From Vibrio gigantis (lineage in GTDB: Bacteria > Pseudomonadota > Gammaproteobacteria > Enterobacterales > Vibrionaceae), in contig NZ_AP025493.1 of the NCBI RefSeq assembly GCF_024347515.1, positions 1,302,001-1,366,000 on the forward strand: a stretch of 64,000 nt of DNA, in the 5' to 3' direction. Positions 36,444 through 45,421 of this stretch are shown here, one piece after another. Each line of letters begins with the position of its first letter. Position 1 is the stretch's first letter. The notes below the pieces were generated by a model. The model did not search any database, was not told the DNA's origin, and worked only from the letters and a program-made list of their open reading frames with translations. The translations under genes were made by a program, and so were the position numbers.

Positions 36444-37739
36444 TTATCGATTCTTGAAATCCGTTTTATCGAGTTGGTGCTTTCTTAGTTTGTCATACAG
36501 TGTTTTTCGCGACACCTGCAGCTCTTGTTGTACTTCTTTTAAGCGCCCTTGATGGCGGTGTAGTGCTTCTATCAAGATAATCTGCTCAAAGCTATCGGTG
36601 CGTTGGTTTAAAGACTGTTGTTGCTCTTCAATGCTTACATCAAGTTGGCTTTCGTCGTTTTGCTCATTGTTATCACTGTCGAGTGACGGTTGCTTCACTT
36701 GGGTCAACACTCTGAGTTCGGCATGTTGGCGAAGCTGGCGAATGTTCTCAGTCCAATGCGTTGCAATGAGTCGTTGAATCTCTTTTTCCGTGATGACGGG
36801 CGGCGGTAGCTGATAGCGACTTGCTGCACCGCGAGCAAAGTGTTTGAACAAAGAGCCAATATCTTCCGTTCTTTGCGCCAAGGGTAGTAAATTAAATCGG
36901 CGCAGTTCACCTGTAATTGTAGTAGGAACTACTGTAGTTGCGATAATGATACAAGTTGCATTTGTCTTGCATGAGTTTTCACGAAGTAAAGTCGGTTTTA
37001 GGTTCGCTAACCACAGCCATTGCTCTTGAGTTAATGCTTCTGTTTCATGGATATAGAGTGTTCCACCCTGATGTTTTAAGAACAGTTGCAAAATAAACTG
37101 ATGAAATGTCGCTTCGTCACTGCGTGGCAAATTAAACGCTGCGACAGGGCAAAGCTCCGCAGTTTGATGGCTGTGTAAATCATGGGTGTATTGTGCTGTG
37201 ACCCTTTTCCCCGTCCCTAAATCACCAACAAATAATAGAAGTGGGTTGGTTTTGGTATCTAGAGTGATCAATTCTCTGCGTAATTTTTGCATCGATGGCG
37301 ATTGACCAATCAGTTTTGGCCCAACCTGATTTTGCATAGCCAACTCTTTACGCAATAGGTTGTTCTCTTCAACCAGTGCGAGTTTATCCGCCGCTTTTTT
37401 AACGGCAGTGAGTAGGGCATCGACCACAAATGGCTTTTCCAGAAAATCGTAAGCGCCGGCTTTCATTGCGGATACCGCTGTTTGCACGTCACCATGTCCG
37501 GTAAGTACGATGACCTGAAAATGAGGGTTTTGGTTGAGTAACTTTTGCGTTAATTGAATGCCATCCATAACCGGCATGTGAATATCGGTGATGACAATTC
37601 CGGCTTGCGCGGTATTTATCTTCTTTAGTGCCTCAATAGCATTGGGAAAGCACACGATATCGATGCCTTCAATTAGCATGGCTTGTTCTACGGAGTCTCG
37701 GATGGCGGGTTCATCGTCGACGAAATAGAGTTTAGGCAT
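36444..37739 (-). CDS. DctD-like response regulator lacking the sigma-54 contact loop
   Basis: This roughly 431-residue regulator has a receiver domain (VDDEPAIRDS, phospho-acceptor in ITDIHMPVMDG, EKPF), an AAA+ domain with Walker A GDLGTGKRV and a Walker B-like GGTLYIHE, and a Fis-type helix-turn-helix (RLKEVQQELQVSRKTLYDKL). The GAFTGA loop that contacts sigma-54 is absent between Walker A and B, so it probably does not activate sigma-54 polymerase in the usual way. It lies between its likely kinase and the lap-like operon on the same strand. A TTG at 37748 has better ribosome-site spacing than ATG 37739. Confidence 0.88.
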   Translation of the reverse strand: MPKLYFVDDEPAIRDSVEQAMLIEGIDIVCFPNAIEALKKINTAQAGIVITDIHMPVMDGIQLTQKLLNQNPHFQVIVLTGHGDVQTAVSAMKAGAYDFLEKPFVVDALLTAVKKAADKLALVEENNLLRKELAMQNQVGPKLIGQSPSMQKLRRELITLDTKTNPLLLFVGDLGTGKRVTAQYTHDLHSHQTAELCPVAAFNLPRSDEATFHQFILQLFLKHQGGTLYIHETEALTQEQWLWLANLKPTLLRENSCKTNATCIIIATTVVPTTITGELRRFNLLPLAQRTEDIGSLFKHFARGAASRYQLPPPVITEKEIQRLIATHWTENIRQLRQHAELRVLTQVKQPSLDSDNNEQNDESQLDVSIEEQQQSLNQRTDSFEQIILIEALHRHQGRLKEVQQELQVSRKTLYDKLRKHQLDKTDFKNR

Positions 37740-37823
37740 AGAGTGCAAAAGTTGAGTCCTTAGCAGTATGTGAGATTAGCGGTCATGTAAAATTCGTTTT
37801 CTAATCGCGATAATAGCGGCGCG

Positions 37824-39734
37824 TTAGCTCTTATCGTTATATAACGGGATATTTAGCGAGAATACCATGCCTGAGGGCTCTAACTGGTTCGCGCTGATCG
37901 TGCCGTGATACGCTTCAATAATCCGTTTCGATATTGAAAGCCCCAGTCCTAAGCCTTCTGGTTTGGTAGTAAAAAACGGGTCGAATAACTGTTCTAGTTT
38001 GTCATCCTGCATGCCAATTCCGTTATCCCAAATGATCAGCTGACAAATGTCATCATGCAGTTGCCATTCCACCCCAATTTGAGGGCTCGTTTGTTGGGCT
38101 AAGGCTTGGTGACCTAAAGCATTTTGAGCCATAGTTTGTTGTTGAAGTGCCTGAGTGGCATTGTGAATCAGATTCACCAGCACTTGTTCGAGTTCGGTTG
38201 GGTGAATTGCAATATTGATGTTATCTGGCACCGTACTTAGTCTTAGTGTAATGCCTTGCTTGATCATCAGCGCACTGAGAATACTGGTCGCGTTGTTGAT
38301 CGCTTGGTGCAGGTTCGCCACATGGTGCTCCTGCTTGGTGACCTTGCGAGTAAAGACTTTAAGTCGCGCGATGATGTCGGTAATGGTGTTGTTTAGGCCT
38401 ATCATTTTCTCAAGATTGCTTTTCACCAAATCGGTTCGTTCCATTTCAAGCAGTTTTAGGCTGTTCTCACTGTAGGTTCGGAGAGCTGCAAGCGGTTGGT
38501 TGATTTCGTGGTTAATACTGGCTGACAGCTCACCGAGTACCGCTAATTTTGCGGTTTGCGTCAGCTCTTGTTCTGTCTGTTTTAGCTTCAACTGTGACTC
38601 TTGGTATTGAAAAATGGTTTGTTGAAGCTGTTGATTGGATTGCTTCAAGTAGTGAGTGCGTTTATCAACGGTTTGCTCTAGGTTTTGGTTGAGGCGAGTC
38701 AACGCCACTTTCGCGAGATAAGTCTGGCGCCACGACCAAGCAATTAACACCACCAATATGTAAATTACGACGAAGATGACATCGATCTGCAAGACTTTAA
38801 CAAGCTCAACTCTGCTGTCTTTTAGTGCTACAACTTGGTACTGGTTGTTGCTGACAGTTGCTGGGTAGAGGTTGAAGGTCCCGAGTTTAAATAATTGGTT
38901 AGCTGTGAGTTCTTTTTGTGCTTTATTAGGTTGAATTTCGTTGGGCTGCTCGACGCTGCTAGTTTCTTGTTTAGATTTGAAAGAACGAAAGGCTTCGATG
39001 ATCGAAATTTCGCTTTGACCGTATTGGCGTTGAAGTGCGATATCCGTTTGTTGTTGCTGAGTTAAGGGCAACAATGAATGGTAAAGCCACGGTGCTTGGC
39101 TCGATAGAAAGACCACTTGGTTAGAGTCGAGTACCACGATCTCAAAATCATCGCTGGTCAGGATGTTTTCTAGGTTTTCTAAGCTCACTTTTACCGTGAT
39201 AACCCCGACGATTTCTTCGTCTATATACAGAGGCGAAGATAGAAAATAACCGCGTACATTCGAGCGAGCGCCTAGCGCGACATACTGTGTGTTGTTGCCT
39301 TGAATGGCTGAAGCAAAGTAAGGGCGAAACGAGAAGTTCTCACCCACAAAGGTGCGAGGCTTTTGGTAATTACTGGAAGCGACCACAGTTCCACTTGGAT
39401 CATGAATGTAGATGGTGTCCGCCTGGCTTTGATTCGACCATTCAAATAGCAATTGATTGAGCTGCGCAACGGAAATGTTGTCTGCTTTTGGTGATGAGTC
39501 AAAATAAGAGAGCAGACGTGGGTCATGACTGAGTAAGTCCGGGATCTGTTTGAATTTATCCAGTTCAGAATCAATTTGTAGATTGGCTTTATTGGCCGCT
39601 TCATTGAGTTGCTGAGTGACGATTTTTTCTTGGAATTGTACTGCCATAAAATGGGTTGCAGTCAGCCCAGCTACTCCCAATAGCAATGAGAATAAAACGA
39701 AGGGTGTCATTAGGTTAGGCAGTCTTTTAGTCAC
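37824..39734 (-). CDS. DctB-like sensor histidine kinase
   Basis: This inner-membrane kinase of about 636 residues has two membrane helices enclosing a periplasmic Cache-type sensor domain of about 250 residues (with GENFSFRPYF and GYFLSSPLYID motifs typical of DctB-like sensors), a coiled coil, HisKA with the histidine in ASINHEINQPLAALRTYSEN, and an HATPase (NLIHNATQAL, DNGIGM, TTKPEGLGLGLSIS). DctB relatives sense C4-dicarboxylates or similar small molecules. Its partner regulator follows. The frame extends upstream to a TTG at 39830; GTG 39734, preceded by GCTGAGAA, is my choice with limited confidence. Confidence 0.85.
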   Translation of the reverse strand: MTKRLPNLMTPFVLFSLLLGVAGLTATHFMAVQFQEKIVTQQLNEAANKANLQIDSELDKFKQIPDLLSHDPRLLSYFDSSPKADNISVAQLNQLLFEWSNQSQADTIYIHDPSGTVVASSNYQKPRTFVGENFSFRPYFASAIQGNNTQYVALGARSNVRGYFLSSPLYIDEEIVGVITVKVSLENLENILTSDDFEIVVLDSNQVVFLSSQAPWLYHSLLPLTQQQQTDIALQRQYGQSEISIIEAFRSFKSKQETSSVEQPNEIQPNKAQKELTANQLFKLGTFNLYPATVSNNQYQVVALKDSRVELVKVLQIDVIFVVIYILVVLIAWSWRQTYLAKVALTRLNQNLEQTVDKRTHYLKQSNQQLQQTIFQYQESQLKLKQTEQELTQTAKLAVLGELSASINHEINQPLAALRTYSENSLKLLEMERTDLVKSNLEKMIGLNNTITDIIARLKVFTRKVTKQEHHVANLHQAINNATSILSALMIKQGITLRLSTVPDNINIAIHPTELEQVLVNLIHNATQALQQQTMAQNALGHQALAQQTSPQIGVEWQLHDDICQLIIWDNGIGMQDDKLEQLFDPFFTTKPEGLGLGLSISKRIIEAYHGTISANQLEPSGMVFSLNIPLYNDKS

Positions 39735-39901
39735 TCGGTTCTCAGCTTGTAATCGGTTTGTATAAAGATTATCAATATGATGGATAGAGTACCGAGATCT
39801 TGTTAACACAGAGCACCTTCTGTGAGACAAAACCTTGGTTGAGACTTGTGTTTCAAAGGATTACAGCGCAAAATCACAAAAAAATTGAAAGGAGCAACTA
39901 A

Positions 39902-40537
39902 ATGGAACTGACAGATATTCGTCGCGAATACGCTAAGGGTGGATTGAGACGTAAAGACTTGGCCGCAGACCCGATTGAGCAATTCAATCTATGGCTAGAG
40001 CAAGCCATTGAAGCTAAGTTGACGGACCCTACTGCCATGACAGTTGCTACGGTTGATGAAAATGGTCAGCCCTTCCAAAGAATTGTTCTGCTGAAGAATG
40101 TTGATAAAGACGGTTTCGTTTTTTACACCAACTTAGGTAGCCGTAAGGCGCACCAGCTTGAGCACAATAGTAAAATTAGTTTGCACTTCCCTTGGCACCC
40201 TCTTGAGCGACAAGTTCATATTACGGGCACGGCTGAAAAGCTGACAGCTATGGAAAACATGAAGTACTTCTCGTCACGTCCAAAAGAGAGCCAGTTGGCG
40301 GCTATCGCAAGTAAACAAAGTAGCCGTATCTCAGCTCGTGGCATTTTAGAAGGCAAGTATTTAGAGCTTAAACAGAAGTTTGCGAAAGGAGAGATTCCAG
40401 TACCTTCTTTCTGGGGCGGCTTCCGAGTTCGTGTGGATAGTATTGAGTTCTGGCAGGGGGGAGAACACCGCTTGCATGACCGTTTCTTGTTCTCACGCCA
40501 AGACAACAGCTGGGACATTGACCGCCTAGCGCCATAG
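39902..40537 (+). CDS. pdxH: pyridoxamine 5'-phosphate oxidase
   Basis: This 211-residue FMN enzyme makes pyridoxal 5'-phosphate from pyridoxine or pyridoxamine 5'-phosphate. Family motifs visible are IRREYAKGGL at the N-terminus, FQRIVLLKNVD, FYTNLGSRKAHQLE, and the C-terminal HDRFLFSR...WDIDRLAP. GAAAGGAG precedes the ATG at good spacing. Its neighbour vqmA converges on it, an arrangement I also recall in Vibrio cholerae chromosome II. Confidence 0.96.
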   Translation: MELTDIRREYAKGGLRRKDLAADPIEQFNLWLEQAIEAKLTDPTAMTVATVDENGQPFQRIVLLKNVDKDGFVFYTNLGSRKAHQLEHNSKISLHFPWHPLERQVHITGTAEKLTAMENMKYFSSRPKESQLAAIASKQSSRISARGILEGKYLELKQKFAKGEIPVPSFWGGFRVRVDSIEFWQGGEHRLHDRFLFSRQDNSWDIDRLAP

Positions 40538-40582
40538 TTTGAGTCTGCTAGACTAAGTATTAAAGACAGTAAAATTAAGAAG

Positions 40583-40627
40583 ATACCGTTGATTTTGTGT
40601 TTATTCACATCAACGGTATTTTTTTGT
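40583..40627. terminator. terminator between pdxH and vqmA
   Basis: Stem ATACCGTTGAT / ATCAACGGTAT with a 15-base loop and a T-run at 40619-40627, 45 bases after the pdxH stop. Confidence 0.85.
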
Positions 40628-40666
40628 CTGTACTTTTATATAGGCACGAGCGTGCAGAACCGTCAA

Positions 40667-41386
40667 TCAGTCGCTATGTAGAACAACTGAGATCTGTTTA
40701 GTGAGCAGAGTTTCTGGGATCACTGAGCCCAATCCCGAGTCCAACGCATACTCAATCAATTGGCTTTTACTGCGCGCATCGAATTTCTGTTTCAATCTAG
40801 CGACATGACCTTCGACTGTCTTGATTGAAATGTTCAACGTCAATGCAATGTATTGAGGTTTCTTACCGAAGAGCAGTAAAAAAAGTACCTCTGACTCGCG
40901 TGATGTTAGCTTCTTTTGCAATTTTGATACGCGAGGAGTTGAGCCCGCAATCGATGCTTGGTTGTCTTTGGCACAAGTCGCCTGACATACCCAGTGACCC
41001 ACCTCTAGAATCGCCGTATCTGTTAGTTCTTGCCCATAGAAGATTGTGCCTTGTACGTTGTCGTTCTCATCAAGCCAAGGGGTTTTGGTAAAGATATGGG
41101 CGTGCCAGCGTCCGTCTGGATAGGGGTGAATATCGAGGATCTTAAGGGTACTGCGTGTATCCATCACATGCTTGTCTTGAGCTCTGAAGTCTTGTGCGCA
41201 CTCCGTAGTTTGACTGGGCATGTCGAAGTCGGTCAAGCCAGTACAAGTCTCATTGGGTTTTAAGCCAATTAATTGGTTGTAAGCAAGGTTGGCGTACACG
41301 AAGACCGAATCAGTATCTTTGCAGCCCCAGCAGCCTGGAAGTTGTTCGAATAAAGAACGATGTATGGGGTTTAGTGATTCTGGCAA
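40667..41386 (-). CDS. vqmA: quorum-sensing transcription factor VqmA
   Basis: This roughly 239-residue cytosolic regulator has an N-terminal PAS domain (EQLPGCWGCKDTDSVFVYAN onward; LDIHPYPDGRWHAHIFTKTP) and a C-terminal LuxR-type helix-turn-helix (LTSRESEVLFLLLFGKKPQY, then SIKTVEGHVARLKQKF). Sequence and context match VqmA of vibrios, which binds the autoinducer DPO and activates the sRNA gene vqmR. vqmR lies upstream on the same strand. No ATG is available near the N-terminus; TTG 41386 gives the expected length, while TTG 41449 is also open. Confidence 0.88.
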   Translation of the reverse strand: MPESLNPIHRSLFEQLPGCWGCKDTDSVFVYANLAYNQLIGLKPNETCTGLTDFDMPSQTTECAQDFRAQDKHVMDTRSTLKILDIHPYPDGRWHAHIFTKTPWLDENDNVQGTIFYGQELTDTAILEVGHWVCQATCAKDNQASIAGSTPRVSKLQKKLTSRESEVLFLLLFGKKPQYIALTLNISIKTVEGHVARLKQKFDARSKSQLIEYALDSGLGSVIPETLLTKQISVVLHSD

Positions 41387-41560
41387 GGTTTTATCTCGTA
41401 AGAAGAGGTATATCAATGATATCAGTTTCTTATAGCGCTGCAATGGCAATTAGAGTTTGAATTTTTCACGAAAAAACCAGGGTGAATGACCGTTGAGCGA
41501 ACTGCTGATTAACTGTATTAATCGCGGGGAATCTATGGGCATAGAGGGTGTTAAACAAGC

Positions 41561-41590
41561 AAAAAAAAGCCAGCCTGAAGAGGGGCTGGC
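41561..41590 (-). terminator. terminator of vqmR
   Basis: Stem GCCAGCC / GGCTGGC with an 8-base loop and an 8-base U-tract on the minus strand. Confidence 0.85.
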
Positions 41591-41707
41591 TAAAGACAAG
41601 ATATGCCTTGTCGACATGTAGAAGATTTTCAGTCTAATTTACGAGGGTCAGGTAAATTAAACTGAGGCATCAATTTGATACCCAGAGTGACTTACTACTC
41701 TATCGAC
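41561..41707 (-). ncRNA. vqmR: VqmR small regulatory RNA
   Basis: I place vqmR directly upstream of vqmA on the same strand, as in Vibrio cholerae. Evidence: a G/C palindrome (41737-41752) matching the VqmA-binding site lies about 30 bases before the predicted 5' end; no open frame is present; and a strong terminator (GCCAGCC / GGCTGGC, 41569-41590, with eight Ts on the minus strand) ends it. The resulting length of about 145 bases fits VqmR. In Vibrio cholerae VqmR acts with Hfq to repress vpsT and other biofilm genes. The exact 5' end is estimated. Confidence 0.75.
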
Positions 41708-41736
41708 GAATCTACTCCTAGGAGTGCTTATGCATA

Positions 41737-41752
41737 AGGGGGGAAATCCCCT
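41737..41752. promoter_or_regulatory. VqmA-binding palindrome of the vqmR promoter
   Basis: AGGGGGGAAATCCCCT closely resembles the known VqmA operator, a run of Gs and Cs around an AT centre, located upstream of vqmR. Here the right half has four Cs instead of six. Confidence 0.75.
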
Positions 41753-41824
41753 ATAAACGCTGCTCAATGTAATAATTGAGAACCTAGAGTAAATATTTTA
41801 GATTCTGAGCGAGTGATTGGGAGC

Positions 41825-43654
41825 CTATAGCTCTCGTACTACTCGGAATCCTAGATAGTTTGCTGCCGTTGAAGGCGGTACGTACAGTTCGTTATACACT
41901 TTCGCTTCTTCTGGAGAGAAGCTCCACGCGCCACCTTTAGCTAGGCCTTTCTGAATGGTTGTCCATTCCCAGACGTTACCTACCATGTCGTAGAAGCCTG
42001 TTGGCGTTGGCTGGAATGACTTAACTGGGGATGTACTAACGTTTGACCAAGGTGTACCAGCCCAGCCTGTGTTGGCCTTGCCTGAACGGAATTCATTGCC
42101 CCACCAGAAGTTGGTGTCTTGGCCTGCTCTTGCTGCGGCTTCCCACTCTTGTGGTGTTGGTAAACGGTAAGTGAAGCCTGTGTTTTTAGATAACCAACGA
42201 GTATAAGCCTTCGCATCGTTTTGGCTAACACAAACTACCGGTGAGTTATCAGCTTGCTTAAAGCCTGGGTTCTGCCAGTCATTGTCTGAAACCGTTGTGA
42301 TTTCTGCATTGACGAACGTATCGCAGGTGTTCATCAGCTCTGCGTCTGTCTGGTAGCCTGTGCTTTTAACAAATGCTTTAAAGTCTTGAACACGTGTTGG
42401 TGTTGCTGCTAATGCAAATGGTTGTTTGATCGTCACTTGTTGTGCGTTGTTTTCACCCAGTAGGTAGCGACCTGATCCGACAACAATCATTTCAGGGCTC
42501 TGAATGTCGTTCCCCATCGGATCGGCAAATTTAGTACCGACATTCAGTGAGTTTTGCTTGGCTTGTAATACGGCTCGTAGGTTGTGATCGCGGGCTATTT
42601 TCAGCTCTTGATGGAAAGAAAGGTAGCCTTCTTTTTCGATCGTGACCATGTGTTGGCCCGTCGGTAACATCACTTCAACCGGTGTGCTGCCATAGTTTAC
42701 GCCGTTGATGGAAACATTGTCGTTGTATTGATTGGAACGAACCACCAAGTTAACCCAAGCGACTTCTTTTTGCTGGTCGTTGGCTTGTTGCTCGCTTTGC
42801 GTGAAACAGTTTGATGACTGAATACCCAGCAGGCGACAAGGTGTGTTTTTATTTGGTCGAGTTTCTAGATTCGCCGCAATCACCGCTCGGTAACGATTAT
42901 CCTCAGAAAAACCTGAGGATTTCACCTTGTGCTGCAGAACGTGAATGTTCAGTGAAGCAGACGCCAAGTGCTCTTTTACTGTTTTCGATTCAGTCGCGTT
43001 GTCTACAAGGCTGTGTTGGAATTGTTTTACCGCTTTTTGAAGTGCCAAGGTCACCGTTTGGTCAGAGCACTGCGCCAGTGTCATGTCGTTGCTGCAACGG
43101 TTGGTGAAGCTAACGGTTTGTTCTTCCGTCTGAGTGATCTCGTTTCTTAGTCGCTCGGCTCTTGCTCTTAGCTTGTCTTGGTTTAGGTTTGCGATTGAAG
43201 CTTCTGCCATCTCTTTCTCGGTCTGAATAGCCTCAAGTTCGATAACCAAGCCTTGCTGCTTCTGTTCTGAATCTGAAATCGCAAGCTTGCCTTCTTTCAC
43301 GGTTTGCCAGGCGTCTTGGAAGCGATTTTGAGCGGGTGAGATATCGAAATCGGGCTCATCAATCATGCGTGTGTAATCTTGCTCTAGACTGGCTTTTGCT
43401 TTTGCGAGTGTTTGATCTGCCTGAGCCGATAATTCAGCTAGACGTGCCGTTTGCTGCGCCTGATTGTCGACTTCATTTTGTTTGTCAGCCAGTTTCTTCT
43501 CAACAGCCATTAAGTCGGCATGCTTTTCGAATAGTGAGCTTTCAATATCGGTGACAGAAGGCGCGATCGCTGGTGGTGTTGCCTCAGCGAAAACAGCAGG
43601 AGTCATTAGGCAGGGAGCAAGTGCAAATAGTAGAGTAGGAAGACCTTGGCGCAT
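41825..43654 (-). CDS. exported PEGA-domain protein with a SUMF1-like domain
   Basis: This 609-residue protein has a signal peptide ending AVFAEA, a long coiled coil (about 30-190), a cysteine-containing region, a PEGA domain (about 290-370, NVSINGVNYGSTPVEVMLPT) and a C-terminal formylglycine-generating-enzyme-like (SUMF1) domain (about 390-609, with FYDMVGNVWEWT, KGGAWSF and YLGFRVVREL). The active-site cysteines of true formylglycine-generating enzymes are absent, so catalysis is unlikely and a binding or structural role is more probable. It is periplasmic or surface-exposed. The next gene upstream is a paralog without the SUMF1 domain. Confidence 0.82.
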   Translation of the reverse strand: MRQGLPTLLFALAPCLMTPAVFAEATPPAIAPSVTDIESSLFEKHADLMAVEKKLADKQNEVDNQAQQTARLAELSAQADQTLAKAKASLEQDYTRMIDEPDFDISPAQNRFQDAWQTVKEGKLAISDSEQKQQGLVIELEAIQTEKEMAEASIANLNQDKLRARAERLRNEITQTEEQTVSFTNRCSNDMTLAQCSDQTVTLALQKAVKQFQHSLVDNATESKTVKEHLASASLNIHVLQHKVKSSGFSEDNRYRAVIAANLETRPNKNTPCRLLGIQSSNCFTQSEQQANDQQKEVAWVNLVVRSNQYNDNVSINGVNYGSTPVEVMLPTGQHMVTIEKEGYLSFHQELKIARDHNLRAVLQAKQNSLNVGTKFADPMGNDIQSPEMIVVGSGRYLLGENNAQQVTIKQPFALAATPTRVQDFKAFVKSTGYQTDAELMNTCDTFVNAEITTVSDNDWQNPGFKQADNSPVVCVSQNDAKAYTRWLSKNTGFTYRLPTPQEWEAAARAGQDTNFWWGNEFRSGKANTGWAGTPWSNVSTSPVKSFQPTPTGFYDMVGNVWEWTTIQKGLAKGGAWSFSPEEAKVYNELYVPPSTAANYLGFRVVREL

Positions 43655-43835
43655 GATGGGCTACTTCAATCGTAATTTAGGTTAATCGAATATTCTAAAC
43701 GAAAACGCCATTTCGTCTGCAGCTACTTTTTATAACTATCAACAAAATGGCGAGTATTCATTCAGCTTTGTGAAACAGGCACGGCTATTTCAATCTCAAC
43801 GGGCTTAGCTGTTTATATCAGATTCAATACCCGAC

Positions 43836-44939
43836 TTAGCTTTGCTTACTAGGAAGAAGCTTAACCCAAATTGTGTCGCTGCCGTTGATGGTAACTGTGC
43901 GGTTGTAAGACTCGTAACCTGGTTTTGAAATGGTTACTTGGTGACGACCACTTGGTAGTGCAACCTCAAGAGGTGTGCTGCCATACTTAATGCCGTTGAT
44001 AGTTACTGAGTCATTGTACTGATCAGAACGCACCGTCACGTTAGCCCACTGTTTATCACTCTTCTTAACGACCGCTGCGTCACTGCCCGTTAAACAGTAG
44101 CGAGTTGAAACATTCAATAGGTTACATGCTGCGACAGCTTCCGGTTTTGCTTGAAGCTGAGCTTGCATCTGCATGAAGTAAGAGTTGTTGCCAGAGAAAC
44201 CACTCTTGATCGCTTGGCTGTCTTGAACATGGATATTCAGCTGAACACCTTGTAAGTTTTGCTTCGCTAGTGTGCTTTCTGTGAGCTGCTCAAGTAATTG
44301 GCTCTTGAACGTTTGTACGGCTTTTTGATTGGTCAGGTATTTACCCTGAGCAGTACACTCACCTAGTGTCATTGTTGATGAACATGTGGTGGTGTAGCTG
44401 GTTTCTAGAACCGCACTTTCACGCAGTTCTGTTGCGATACGTTTTACGCGAGCTTCAACTTTTGACTCTCTCAAGTTTGCTAGCTCATTATTAAGACGAG
44501 CTTGCTTTTGTTTGATTTGAGAAAGGTGAATTTCGCTCTCGTTTATCGCTTGTTCGTTATCTAGCTGAGACGATTGATTCTCTTTAACTGCAGCCCAAGC
44601 GTCTTGGTAACTTTTTTGGAAAGAGACCAAATCCGTTTCTGGATCTTCAAGTAAACGACTGTACTGTTTATCGAGTACAGACTTAGCTCTGTTACGTTTT
44701 GCCTTAAGTTCTTCACCTTCGCGTAACAACTTGCTGTTCTTATTTTGAAGTTGTTTTAGGTTTTCAGTCGCCGATACTTTGGTTGCTGAAATACGCTCAA
44801 TATCTGAGTTTTTCTCTGTTAGCTTTGCATCGATGGCTGAAACGGGATCGACTTGATTCAGTTCTTCAGCGGATACCGATGCAGATACCCAAAGTGGGGA
44901 TAGCGCGAGTAAAAGCGCTGAAATTCGAAAGTTAGTCAT
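43836..44939 (-). CDS. exported PEGA-domain protein, paralog of its neighbour
   Basis: This 367-residue protein has a signal peptide (MTNFRISALLLALSPLWVSA, cleavage near SVSAEE), a coiled coil (about 30-190), a region with paired cysteines (MTLGEC; CNLLNVSTRYC), and a C-terminal PEGA domain (VTINGIKYGSTPLEVALPSG). Each block has a counterpart in the neighbouring gene, so the pair arose by duplication with gain or loss of the SUMF1 domain. ATG 44939 has an AGGGACCT ribosome site and begins the signal peptide; the longer frame upstream is not used. Confidence 0.82.
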   Translation of the reverse strand: MTNFRISALLLALSPLWVSASVSAEELNQVDPVSAIDAKLTEKNSDIERISATKVSATENLKQLQNKNSKLLREGEELKAKRNRAKSVLDKQYSRLLEDPETDLVSFQKSYQDAWAAVKENQSSQLDNEQAINESEIHLSQIKQKQARLNNELANLRESKVEARVKRIATELRESAVLETSYTTTCSSTMTLGECTAQGKYLTNQKAVQTFKSQLLEQLTESTLAKQNLQGVQLNIHVQDSQAIKSGFSGNNSYFMQMQAQLQAKPEAVAACNLLNVSTRYCLTGSDAAVVKKSDKQWANVTVRSDQYNDSVTINGIKYGSTPLEVALPSGRHQVTISKPGYESYNRTVTINGSDTIWVKLLPSKQS

Positions 44940-45020
44940 AGGTCCCTGCAACTTGTAGATTGAAATTGGCTCGTTAATAAAGTGTCTACTTCCTAGTTGT
45001 GAGTCACTAGTTATTAGCAA

Positions 45021-45421
45021 TTAACACAGTACCCGTCTTTATACCGTTTTATTGCTATCCAATCTACTCAAAAGCCAAGTTTCGGTACTTCGGATACACT
45101 TTTTACAGGTTTATAGCCAATTATTTGAGCTATATAAGAAAATTTATTCATTATGTTGGGGCGATGAAGCATTTATTGACGACATGGTTTTTCGTGTTTG
45201 TGTGATTGCTTGTGAAGTCCCTAAACTCGCCGGAACGATTGGTTTTACAATGCCCGTAGTTTATACACTCTTGATCATCTTTCCGGAGGCATGATCAAGA
45301 TGATCGCCGTGATGATCTTTCCTTTGGGGGCAGGAAATGACTCTCATGATCATTTACAAATTCATCTTATGCAGATTTCAGAGTATTATTCTTACTATGT
45401 CGATCTGAGTACTTTGCTGTC
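45021..45421. other. intergenic region with a cluster of iteron-like GATC motifs
   Basis: No credible gene is seen. The right half, 45271-45353, holds five TGATC motifs resembling the ori2 iterons, at 45272 (TTGATCAT form), 45291, 45300, 45312 and 45346, plus TTTCCGGAGG next to the second, as in the rctA region. See findings. Confidence 0.5.

Noticed and set aside
41825..43654. Active formylglycine-generating enzyme (sulfatase activator).
   Set aside because: The catalytic cysteines are absent and no sulfatase gene is nearby.
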